From Oscillospiraceae bacterium (GTDB lineage Bacteria > Bacillota > Clostridia > Oscillospirales > Acutalibacteraceae): DNA of 5,750 bases. The stretch is from the NCBI GenBank assembly GCA_031262125.1, contig JAISII010000027.1:1-5750 (forward strand), read 5' to 3'. Every line of letters begins with the position of its first letter. Position 1 is the first letter of the stretch. The notes beneath the pieces were generated by a model, which worked only from the letters and a program-made list of their open reading frames with translations, ran no database searches and was not told the DNA's origin. Of the stretch, positions 1-5,750 are shown piece after piece. A program made the translations under genes and the position numbers.

Positions 1-1367
1 TCCAGCTTAGACACAACCTCAAACGGTGCATGCATAGAAAGCACAGGCACGCCAATGTCTACAACGTCTACGTTCCAGTTTGCAATATAGCTCGAAATAG
101 TGCCGCCGCCGCCCAAATCAACTCGCCCAAGCTCGCCGGCTTGCCAAATTACGTTGTTTTTAATCAGCAGACTTCTAATTTCGCCCATAAACTCTGCCGA
201 GGCATCGCTTGTGCCTGCTTTGCCGCCGTGTCCGGCGTATTTCATAATCGTAACGCCGTTGTTAATGTAGCTTGAGTTCCGTGCCTCATATGCCGAAGCA
301 TAGGTTGGGTCGAAGGCAGCGTTAACATCAGCTGACAAGCATTTGCATTTAGAAATTACCGAGTATTCGTCCAAACCCTCTTTTTTTGCAAGCTCAAAAA
401 TAAAATATTTTAAAAAGTCGCTTTGCATACCCGTGTTGCCCATACTGCCGATTTCTTCTTTATCGCACAGGTAGGTTATAGCAGTTTTTTGCGGGCTTTT
501 TGCGTCCAAAACCGCCATTATAGAGGGGTAAGCACAAACCCTGTCGTCGTGCCCGTAACCGCCAATCATGCTTCTGTCAAACCCGACGTCCTTAGCTTTA
601 AAGGCAGGGGTAAGGCTAAGCTCTGCCGAGAGAAAATCATCCTCGGTAATGCCGTATTGTTTGTTTAGAATGCTCAAAATGTTCAGCTTTACTTGTTCAG
701 AGTCATCGTCCGAATTATACGGGCGAGAACCGATTAAAACATTCAAATCTTCGCCGTCAATTGCTTTTGCAACGGTTTTAACCGCCTGCTCGCTGGAAAG
801 ATGGGGCAAAAGGTCGGTTATGGTAAAGCAGGGGTCGTCGTCGTTGTCGCCGATATTAACGTCGGCAAATGTGCCGTCGGTTTTTGCAACTCTGCCGTGC
901 AGCGATAGCGGAATCGCCGTCCACTGGTATTTTTTTATGCCGCCGTAATAGTGGGTTTTAAACAGGCAAAGGTTGCTGTTCTCATAAACCGGGTTGGGTT
1001 TAAGGTCAATACGTGGGCAGTCTATATGTGCAATTGCAAGGTTAGCACCGTTTTTAACACCATTGGTGCCAATTACTGCAAGTGCAATAGCCTTGTTGCG
1101 GTTTATTGCATAAATTTTGTCGCCGGGGTTATATTTTTTTGATGGGTCATACTCAACAAAACCGGCTTGCTTTGCAAGGGTGAGTGTGTAATTAACAGCC
1201 TCACGCTCGATTTTGCTGTTGTTTAAAAATGTTTTGTAGCCGTTTGCAAAATCGTCGGCTGCTTTAACTGTTTGCTCATCTGCTGTAACAATCCCTTTTT
1301 TGGGGGAGGAGAATAAGCTTTCCTTCAATTCTCCTGCAACTGATTTTTCTTTCTTTTTATCTGCCAT
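1..1367 (-). CDS. apeA: M18 family aminopeptidase, C-terminus cut by window edge
   Basis: This is a zinc metallo-exopeptidase expected to remove N-terminal residues from peptides in the cytoplasm. The frame is open for 455 codons from an ATG at 1367 and runs off the left edge without a stop. M18 motifs appear in order: AHIDCPRIDLKP (113-124), KTHYYGGIKKYQW (137-149), GYGHDDR (270-276), DKEEIGSMGNTGM (302-314), LSADVNAAFDPTY (344-356) and SMHAPFE (444-450). By family knowledge the metal and catalytic residues should be H114, D274 or D275, E304/E305, D347 and H446, and all are present. M18 enzymes usually have about 430-480 residues, so probably only a short tail is missing. There is no signal peptide; the start is lysine-rich. 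An AAAGGA at 1379-1384 lies 11 bases upstream, slightly far. The family is certain. The apeA subtype (M18 aminopeptidase 1) is inferred from the motif spelling, and substrate preference cannot be read from the sequence. Confidence 0.95.
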   Translation of the reverse strand, partial: MADKKKEKSVAGELKESLFSSPKKGIVTADEQTVKAADDFANGYKTFLNNSKIEREAVNYTLTLAKQAGFVEYDPSKKYNPGDKIYAINRNKAIALAVIGTNGVKNGANLAIAHIDCPRIDLKPNPVYENSNLCLFKTHYYGGIKKYQWTAIPLSLHGRVAKTDGTFADVNIGDNDDDPCFTITDLLPHLSSEQAVKTVAKAIDGEDLNVLIGSRPYNSDDDSEQVKLNILSILNKQYGITEDDFLSAELSLTPAFKAKDVGFDRSMIGGYGHDDRVCAYPSIMAVLDAKSPQKTAITYLCDKEEIGSMGNTGMQSDFLKYFIFELAKKEGLDEYSVISKCKCLSADVNAAFDPTYASAYEARNSSYINNGVTIMKYAGHGGKAGTSDASAEFMGEIRSLLIKNNVIWQAGELGRVDLGGGGTISSYIANWNVDVVDIGVPVLSMHAPFEVVSKL

Positions 1368-1378
1368 TTGTCTAAAAT

Positions 1379-1384
1379 TCCTTT
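1379..1384 (-). promoter_or_regulatory. Ribosome binding site of the M18 aminopeptidase
   Basis: On the minus strand this reads AAAGGA, 11 bases before the ATG at 1367. The spacing is a little longer than ideal. No other in-frame start nearby has a better site, so it supports the chosen ATG. Confidence 0.55.
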
Positions 1385-1427
1385 CAAAGTATAATTTTAA
1401 AAACCAATTTTCTTTATATCATAATTA

Positions 1428-2039
1428 TTAATAAAGCTCTTTATATTTTGCTTTAGCGTTCATAACTTTTTCTACATAATTGCGTGTTTCGTTATACGGT
1501 ATGTCGCTAAGTGTAACTCCGTCATTGCTGTATTGTGGGTTTTGCAGCCAGTCGGTAACAACAAACCCTGCGTTGTAAGCCGCAACCGCTTCTCGCTCGG
1601 TGCTGTATTCGTCTAGCAAAATCCGCAAAAACGAGCAGCCGTATTTTATGTTAATTTCGGGCGTTTTAAGGTCGCTTTCGGTGTAGCTTTGCGGGTCTTG
1701 GTCGTCTTTTTCAAGCAACCAATCAAATGTAGAGGGCATAATTTGCATCAACCCAACCGCCCCTGCGTGCGATATTGCCTCGGCGTTAAAGCTGCTCTCG
1801 GTGCGAATAACAGCATAAACAAGGTCGGCATCTAAGTTGTATTGGTCTGCATATTTTTCAACAAGCTCGCTGTGTGTTTTGGGGTATTGTGTTTCTAAAA
1901 AACCGCCCTCGCTGCTGCTTAAAAAATATACAGCGGTAACAACAGCACCGCAGCAAACCAAAAAAAGTACAAAAAACAGTACCATTTTGCCCGCTAAGTT
2001 TGATTTTTTCTTGCGTCGCTGCCCATCATGTCCGCCCAA
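1428..2039 (-). CDS. Membrane-anchored lytic transglycosylase (SLT domain)
   Basis: This is a peptidoglycan lytic transglycosylase of the Slt70-like type, which cleaves MurNAc-GlcNAc bonds to leave 1,6-anhydro-MurNAc ends. The 203-residue protein begins with a basic stretch (RRKKK, 8-12), then one hydrophobic segment at about 19-40, so it is probably anchored with the catalytic domain outside. The SLT domain spans about 55-200. It has the catalytic glutamate E81 in ESSF (81-84), GLMQIMPST (96-104), AAYNAG (153-158), and a closing NYVEKV (187-192) typical of the fold. The chosen start is TTG at 2039, with an AAGGGGG site 7 bases upstream. The next in-frame ATG is M19, but it lacks a ribosome binding site and would remove the positive residues before the anchor. 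The gene lies 46 bases after coaE and 60 bases before the aminopeptidase. The enzyme class is secure; the exact start and physiological role (growth, division or sporulation) are not. Confidence 0.92.
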   Translation of the reverse strand: MGGHDGQRRKKKSNLAGKMVLFFVLFLVCCGAVVTAVYFLSSSEGGFLETQYPKTHSELVEKYADQYNLDADLVYAVIRTESSFNAEAISHAGAVGLMQIMPSTFDWLLEKDDQDPQSYTESDLKTPEINIKYGCSFLRILLDEYSTEREAVAAYNAGFVVTDWLQNPQYSNDGVTLSDIPYNETRNYVEKVMNAKAKYKELY

Positions 2040-2046
2040 ATTGCCG

Positions 2047-2053
2047 CCCCCTT
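2047..2053 (-). promoter_or_regulatory. Ribosome binding site deciding the TTG start of the lytic transglycosylase
   Basis: The minus strand reads AAGGGGG, ending 7 bases before the TTG at 2039. It is the only purine-rich site near the 5' end of this frame, so it favours TTG over the downstream ATG at codon 19. An in-frame TAA lies 12 codons upstream of the TTG, and no ATG or GTG falls between the two. Confidence 0.5.
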
Positions 2054-2085
2054 TTTTGCCGGTTAATAAAACCTTAATTTATATT

Positions 2086-2685
2086 TCAGCTTATTTTATC
2101 AAAAATCTGCTCAATTTGCTTTTTTAAATCTTCAAAAGAATCATCGTTATAAAAAACTATATCTGCACGGTCAATATAAAATTCATCTTCCTGCTGTGCC
2201 GCCATACGCAGGGTGGCTTGTTCTTCTGTAATATTATCACGCTGCATAATGCGGGTTATGCGTTTTTGCTTACTTGCAAGCACGCTTATGGTTTTGTCGC
2301 ACAAAATGTCGCACCCGCTCTCAAACAGCACTGCGGCATCAAGAATTATTATGTCAAAACTCTCGGTTTTTAAATTGTTTAAAACTTTTATCATCTCGGC
2401 ATATATAAACGGGTGAGTAACCTCATTTAGCTTTGCGGTGTTTTGGGGGTTTGCAAATGCACGCTGTGCCAAAAGCTTTTTGTCAACTTCGCCGTTGCTG
2501 TCTATAATATCCGTGCCAAACTCCAAACTCAGCAGTTTTTTGCAAGCCCAATTTGTCAGCACGTTTTCTGCGTATAACTTATCGGCGTCTATCACATAGC
2601 AGCCCAAAGCACTCAAACATTTTGCAACAGACGTTTTGCCGCTGCCTGTTGGGCCTGTTAAGCCAATAAGTTTATAATTCCTCAT
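2086..2685 (-). CDS. coaE: Dephospho-CoA kinase
   Basis: This enzyme performs the last step of coenzyme A synthesis: ATP phosphorylates the 3'-hydroxyl of the dephospho-CoA ribose. At 199 residues it has the usual family length. The sequence shows the P-loop GPTGSGKT (11-18), the VIDAD motif (31-35) after strand 2 whose aspartates bind substrate and metal, the THPF motif (90-93), DAAVLFESG (116-124) in the position of the usual PLLFE, and a lid region with R149, R160 and Q164. The P-loop is GPTGSGKT rather than the commoner GGIGSGKS; K17 and the glycines needed for phosphate binding remain. The start is ATG at 2685 with AAAGGA (2695-2700) 9 bases upstream, and the stop is TGA. It follows tsaC after 89 bases with no clear terminator between, and precedes the transglycosylase by 46 bases. 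Co-transcription is inferred. Confidence 0.96.
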   Translation of the reverse strand: MRNYKLIGLTGPTGSGKTSVAKCLSALGCYVIDADKLYAENVLTNWACKKLLSLEFGTDIIDSNGEVDKKLLAQRAFANPQNTAKLNEVTHPFIYAEMIKVLNNLKTESFDIIILDAAVLFESGCDILCDKTISVLASKQKRITRIMQRDNITEEQATLRMAAQQEDEFYIDRADIVFYNDDSFEDLKKQIEQIFDKIS

Positions 2686-2694
2686 ATTTGTATG

Positions 2695-2700
2695 TCCTTT
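2695..2700 (-). promoter_or_regulatory. Ribosome binding site of coaE
   Basis: AAAGGA on the minus strand, 9 bases before the ATG at 2685. Its strength and spacing are good and confirm the coaE start. Confidence 0.65.
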
Positions 2701-2774
2701 ATTTTTTAAAAGTATGCGTTACTGCCGAATCGTTTGAGTATAAAACAGGGGATTTGCTTAAAGCTTTATTACCG

Positions 2775-3794
2775 TTACAGCTTTAAAATGTTAAACCCTG
2801 CCGCACGTATCAATCGGTTATATACCGCCAAGCCCATACCGTCGGTGAGCGGGAGTGGAGCAAAAATTTGTTCAACGCCTTGCATTTCGTCAAGCAATCG
2901 CAAAGCTGCAAAAAGTGCCTTTGCCTGTGCGGCATAATCACACTTTGCACCAATTGCGATTTTTGGGGTTTTAATCAAATCAAAATCTTCGTTATAGCAA
3001 AGGCAACCGCAATTGCTATGCGAATTAACAAATTTAACAAATTCCTGCGGCGTTGCATCAATCAGAGTTACTTGTTTGCTTGGGCTGTAGTGCTTGTGCT
3101 TCAAGCCCGGGCTTTCAACCGGGGCATCTTGCGGCAACTCGGCTGTTATAGCAGGGCTAACGGCAATTTTACCTATTACACCTTCAATTTGTTCAACTGT
3201 TATTCCGCCGGGGCGTAGCAATAGGGGAGTTTTACCCGAGAACGAAATAACAGTGCTTTCAACCCCAATGGCACATTCGCCGCCGTCTAAAACGGCATCA
3301 ATGCTGCCGTGCAAATCCTCAATAACGTGCTGTGCGGTTGTGGGGCTTGGCTTGCCGGAGGAATTTGCCGAGGGTGCAGCCAGCGGCACACCGGCAGCGG
3401 CTATAACTTTTCTTGCAATTGTGTGTGCAGGCATACGTATTGCCACGGTGCTAAGCCCGCAGTTAACAGCGGGGGGGATGCTTTCGCCCCTTTTTACAAC
3501 AACAGTCAGCGGTCCGGGCCAAAAGCTTTGCACAAGCAGTTTTGCTTTTGTGGGGAACTCTGCCGCCAAATTGAACTTTTCAATATCTTCAAAATTTGCG
3601 ATGTGTACAATAAGCGGGTTATCGGCAGGGCGGTTTTTTGCTTTAAAAATGTTTAAAACCGCTGTTTGGTCTAACGCATTTGCGGCAAGCCCATACACCG
3701 TCTCGGTCGGGATAGCGACCAGCCCGCCGTTTTTTAAAATTTCAGCAGCTCTGTTTATTCCGCACTCGTAGGGGGTTAATACAATTGTATTCAT
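2775..3794 (-). CDS. tsaC: Threonylcarbamoyl-AMP synthase, long Sua5 type
   Basis: This enzyme makes threonylcarbamoyl-AMP from threonine, bicarbonate and ATP, the first step of t6A37 modification of ANN-decoding tRNAs; the TsaD complex then transfers the group. Numbered from the ATG (339 residues), the YrdC domain covers about 8-200, with IPTETVYGL (28-36), the KNR of the KxR motif (53-55), PSAN carrying the SxN motif (141-144), GVESTVI (177-183) and LLRPGGIT (192-199). The linker SPGLKHKHYSP (228-238) and a C-terminal Sua5 domain ending in NRLIRAAG (326-333) make this the two-domain Sua5 form rather than short TsaC. The ATG at 3794 is preceded by only a weak AAGTGA. An in-frame TTG at 3809 would add five residues but has no clear site, so I prefer ATG. 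The gene follows prfA by 40 bases, fitting a shared transcript and a common translation role. Confidence 0.95.
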   Translation of the reverse strand: MNTIVLTPYECGINRAAEILKNGGLVAIPTETVYGLAANALDQTAVLNIFKAKNRPADNPLIVHIANFEDIEKFNLAAEFPTKAKLLVQSFWPGPLTVVVKRGESIPPAVNCGLSTVAIRMPAHTIARKVIAAAGVPLAAPSANSSGKPSPTTAQHVIEDLHGSIDAVLDGGECAIGVESTVISFSGKTPLLLRPGGITVEQIEGVIGKIAVSPAITAELPQDAPVESPGLKHKHYSPSKQVTLIDATPQEFVKFVNSHSNCGCLCYNEDFDLIKTPKIAIGAKCDYAAQAKALFAALRLLDEMQGVEQIFAPLPLTDGMGLAVYNRLIRAAGFNILKL

Positions 3795-3834
3795 AAAATC
3801 ACTTTTCAATTCTTGCTATTAATATGAGTTTTGC

Positions 3835-4905
3835 TTAGCTTTCGCTTGCCAGCTGTGCCGCACGGTCGGCTGCTATTAGGCTGTTTATAATTTCGTCAAT
3901 ATCGCCGTTTAAAATATCGTCCAGCCTATAGAGCGTCAGCCCTATCCTGTGGTCGGTTACCCTGCCTTGGGGGTAGTTGTATGTGCGTATTCTTTCGCTG
4001 CGGTCGCCCGTGCCAACCTGAGATTTCCTCTCGGCGGCTATGTTACCTGCTTGCTCCTCTTGCTTTGCCTGCAACAGGCGGCTTTTTAAAACCTTCATTG
4101 CCTTATCTTTATTTTTAAACTGGCTGCGTTCGTCTTGGCACTCAACAACCACACCTGTGGGCAGGTGGGTAATGCGTATTGCACTCTCGGTTTTGTTAAT
4201 GTGCTGGCCGCCCGCACCGCTGCTGCGATAGGTGTCTATCTGCAAATCGGTAGGGTTAATTTCCAGCTCAACATCCTCGGCTTCGGGCAAAACAGCAACC
4301 GTAACGGTCGAGGTATGAATCCGCCCTTGACTCTCAGTCTCGGGCACACGTTGCACCCTGTGCACACCGCTTTCGTACTTCAATTTAGAGTACGCCCCAT
4401 AGCCTTGTATCATAAAAGAAATTTCTTTATATCCGCCCAATTCGGTTTCGTTAGCATTAATCAGGTCGATTTTAAAATTTTTGCTCTCACCGTACATCGA
4501 GTACATTCTAAACAGCACCGACGAAAACAATGCGGCCTCTTCGCCGCCCGCACCACCACGGATTTCTAAAATTACGTTTCGCTCGTCGTTCGGGTCTTTT
4601 GGCAGCAGCAGAATTTTAAGTTCTTCCTCAAGCTCGGTTAAAAGTGCCTTGCCGCTGTCCAGCTCTTCTTGGGCAATTTCTTTCATCTCGGGCTCCAGCC
4701 CTTGCTCGTTCAAAATCTCCAACGCTTCTACAATTTGTTTGTTTGCCGCCTTATATTCTCTAAATTTTAAAACCAGCGGCTCAATTTGCTTTAGCTCTTT
4801 CATTATCTTTTGGTATTGCTCGGGGTCGGCTGCGATTTGCGGGTCATAAAGCTTGGCGTTTTGCTCGCTGTATTTTTTATCAAAAGCTTCTATTTTTGTA
4901 AACAC
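3835..4905 (-). CDS. prfA: Peptide chain release factor 1 (RF1)
   Basis: RF1 recognises UAA and UAG in the ribosomal A site and triggers hydrolysis of peptidyl-tRNA. The 356-residue protein matches the family length. It has an N-terminal helical domain (about 1-100), a conserved RGGAGGEEA block (116-124), the codon-reading PxT motif as PET (188-190) inside RVPETESQGRIHTST, and the catalytic GGQ (232-234) inside SSGAGGQHINKTESAIR. The PxT motif, instead of SPF, marks RF1 rather than RF2. QDERSQFKNK (257-266) and GDRSERIRTYNYPQGRVTDHR (300-320) complete the RF1 signature. The start is GTG at 4905, supported by GGAG 7 bases upstream. A consensus promoter lies in the 95-base gap behind hflX. The methyltransferase gene prmC, which modifies the GGQ glutamine and often sits beside prfA, is absent here: the next gene is tsaC. 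Confidence 0.98.
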   Translation of the reverse strand: MFTKIEAFDKKYSEQNAKLYDPQIAADPEQYQKIMKELKQIEPLVLKFREYKAANKQIVEALEILNEQGLEPEMKEIAQEELDSGKALLTELEEELKILLLPKDPNDERNVILEIRGGAGGEEAALFSSVLFRMYSMYGESKNFKIDLINANETELGGYKEISFMIQGYGAYSKLKYESGVHRVQRVPETESQGRIHTSTVTVAVLPEAEDVELEINPTDLQIDTYRSSGAGGQHINKTESAIRITHLPTGVVVECQDERSQFKNKDKAMKVLKSRLLQAKQEEQAGNIAAERKSQVGTGDRSERIRTYNYPQGRVTDHRIGLTLYRLDDILNGDIDEIINSLIAADRAAQLASES

Positions 4906-4909
4906 TTAT

Positions 4910-4936
4910 TTACTCCAGAATATTTAAAATTTTCAT
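4910..4936 (-). other. Possible eight-codon leader ORF before prfA
   Basis: An ATG at 4936 opens a frame encoding MKILNILE that ends in TAA at 4910-4912, leaving 4 bases before the prfA GTG. It lies in the predicted prfA leader, starting about 12 bases after the expected transcription start. No good ribosome binding site precedes it, so translation is doubtful, and a frame this short can arise by chance in AT-rich DNA. The prfA Shine-Dalgarno sits inside its last two codons. Confidence 0.2.
4913..4916 (-). promoter_or_regulatory. Ribosome binding site deciding the GTG start of prfA
   Basis: GGAG on the minus strand, 7 bases before the GTG at 4905. It fixes the start although the codon is not ATG. 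The same bases form the last sense codons of a possible eight-codon leader ORF (4936 to 4910). Confidence 0.75.
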
Positions 4937-4954
4937 TCTATTTAATACTAAATT

Positions 4955-4983
4955 ATTATAAAGCTTTCTTATAATATTGTCAA
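4955..4983 (-). promoter_or_regulatory. Consensus sigma-70/sigma-A promoter for prfA
   Basis: Read on the minus strand, a perfect -35 TTGACA (4978-4983) and a perfect -10 TATAAT (4955-4960) are separated by exactly 17 bases. Transcription should begin near 4948, giving a leader of roughly 43 bases before the prfA GTG. It lies wholly in the hflX-prfA gap, 17 bases past the hflX stop. It likely drives prfA and possibly the four genes after it, since no strong terminator is seen between them. Confidence 0.9.
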
Positions 4984-5000
4984 ACTTCTGCGTTAAAAGT

Positions 5001-5750
5001 TTAAACTTTTTCAAATTCTTTAAACCGCTGCCACATCGGTTCGTCCAAAACGGCTTCAATTAATAAGCCTTCGTCGGTGTATTCCTCACTTATAAGCGTA
5101 GCATTTTTGCGTATTTCGGCACTGATTCCGCCGTGGCTAAAGGGTAGCAGCAGCTTGCAGCGGTACACTTTAACAGGCAGATTATCCTCTACAGCGGCAA
5201 GCAAATTATCTATGCCAAAGCCTGTTTTTGCACTTATTTTAACTTTATCGCCGCTAAAACCGCTATTGCTTTGTAGAGTATTAAAATCAATTTCCTGCAC
5301 AACATCAATTTTATTTAGTGCGGTAATAATCGGTTTGCCGCCGCAGCCAAGCTCTGACAACAATTTTTCGGTAACGTCAATATGCAGCGTAAACTCGGGG
5401 TTGCTTGCATCGCAAACATTTATAATAATGTCGGCAAACGCCGCTTCTTCCAACGTCGATTTAAACGCCTCGACCAAATGGTGGGGCAGACGGCGTACAA
5501 AACCTACGGTGTCTATTAGCATAACACTAACGCCGTTTGGCAGCTTTAACGCACGGGAGGTAGGGTCAAGCGTGGCAAAAAGCTTGTTCTCGGCAAGTAC
5601 CCCCGCTTGCGTAAGGAAGTTAAGCAGTGTGGATTTCCCCGCATTTGTGTATCCGACAAGGGCAACGGTTATTGTGCCCTCTTTTTTGCGGCGTGTACGC
5701 AATCGGTTGCGGTGCTGTTCCACTTGCAAAAGCTGTGCCTTAATTTGCTC
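5001..5750 (-). CDS. hflX: GTPase HflX, N-terminus cut by window edge
   Basis: HflX is a ribosome-binding GTPase of the TRAFAC class that splits stalled or heat-damaged 70S ribosomes into subunits. The window shows the last 249 codons; the open frame enters at 5750, and about 170 N-terminal residues are expected beyond the edge, since the family has about 420. Visible residues 1-24 are the end of the helical linker, rich in Q, R and K. The GTPase domain follows: G1 GYTNAGKST (33-41), G2 region FATLDPTSR (58-66), G3 DTVGFVRRLPHHLVEAFKSTLEE (80-102), G4 NKID (146-149) and G5 SAK (173-175). The G3 text with FVRxLPHxLVEAFxSTLEE is diagnostic for HflX as against other Obg-like GTPases. A short C-terminal domain ends in TAA at 5001-5003. 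No convincing terminator separates it from the prfA promoter, so some readthrough is likely. Confidence 0.97.
   Translation of the reverse strand, partial: EQIKAQLLQVEQHRNRLRTRRKKEGTITVALVGYTNAGKSTLLNFLTQAGVLAENKLFATLDPTSRALKLPNGVSVMLIDTVGFVRRLPHHLVEAFKSTLEEAAFADIIINVCDASNPEFTLHIDVTEKLLSELGCGGKPIITALNKIDVVQEIDFNTLQSNSGFSGDKVKISAKTGFGIDNLLAAVEDNLPVKVYRCKLLLPFSHGGISAEIRKNATLISEEYTDEGLLIEAVLDEPMWQRFKEFEKV

Noticed and set aside
101..115. GCC-rich triplet run
   Set aside because: It encodes a four-glycine stretch in the aminopeptidase (GGGG at about residues 419-422), so coding explains it; it is not a repeat element.
1388..1393. TATACT on the minus strand before the aminopeptidase, a possible -10 box
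   Set aside because: Transcription would start near 1381, inside the ribosome binding site, and the -35 region 17 bases upstream matches only 3 of 6 bases.
2062..2074. Short inverted repeat GGTT/AACC in the coaE-transglycosylase gap
   Set aside because: Four base pairs with a five-base loop and no U tract; too weak to be called a terminator or regulatory hairpin.
2738..2743. TATACT in the tsaC-coaE gap, a possible coaE promoter
   Set aside because: The six bases at -35 spacing (AGCTTT) do not resemble TTGACA and there is no extended -10. An internal promoter is possible but not supported.
3094..3771. Plus-strand open frame of 225 codons opposite tsaC
   Set aside because: It is antisense to a clear Sua5 gene, shows no recognisable domain, and follows from the codon pattern of the minus-strand gene. 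The same holds for the other plus-strand frames, such as 568-948 and 4135-4569.
4985..5005. Inverted repeat AAACTT/AAGTTT around the hflX stop, a possible terminator
   Set aside because: The stem is only six AT-rich pairs with a nine-base loop, with no GC core and no run of T after it, and it lies right beside the -35 box of the prfA promoter.

Overview
All genes in this window lie on the minus strand and read from right to left. In transcription order they are: the C-terminal part of the ribosome-associated GTPase HflX, release factor 1 (prfA), a full-length Sua5-type threonylcarbamoyl-AMP synthase (tsaC/sua5), dephospho-CoA kinase (coaE), a membrane-anchored lytic transglycosylase, and an M18 metallo-aminopeptidase (apeA-like). 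hflX runs off the right edge and the aminopeptidase runs off the left edge. I see no tRNA, rRNA, CRISPR array, insertion sequence or phage gene. Plus-strand open frames are antisense shadows of these genes.

The DNA is moderately AT-rich with very AT-rich gaps. Shine-Dalgarno sequences are of the AAAGGA/GGAG type, and TTG and GTG starts occur beside ATG. The lytic transglycosylase has a single N-terminal membrane anchor, and RF1 carries the PET version of the PxT motif, as in Bacillus. Together these suggest a Gram-positive Firmicute. A clostridial, possibly Oscillospirales/Ruminococcaceae-like, organism is my inference from gene order and protein flavour, not proven.

Layout: hflX ends at 5001. 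A 95-base gap follows, holding a textbook sigma-70/sigma-A promoter (TTGACA, 17 bases, TATAAT) that must drive prfA. The gaps after prfA (40 bases), tsaC (89), coaE (46) and the transglycosylase (60) show no convincing terminator, so prfA through the aminopeptidase could be one transcript. hflX, prfA and tsaC all serve translation: ribosome rescue, UAA/UAG termination and tRNA t6A synthesis. coaE completes coenzyme A synthesis, the transglycosylase acts on the wall, and the aminopeptidase recycles peptides.

This looks like a conserved housekeeping block rather than an accessory island, and I found no new system. The points most worth checking are the fully consensus prfA promoter, a tiny leader ORF whose UAA stop lies 4 bases before the RF1 start, the absence of prmC from its usual place beside prfA, and the uncertain non-ATG starts.
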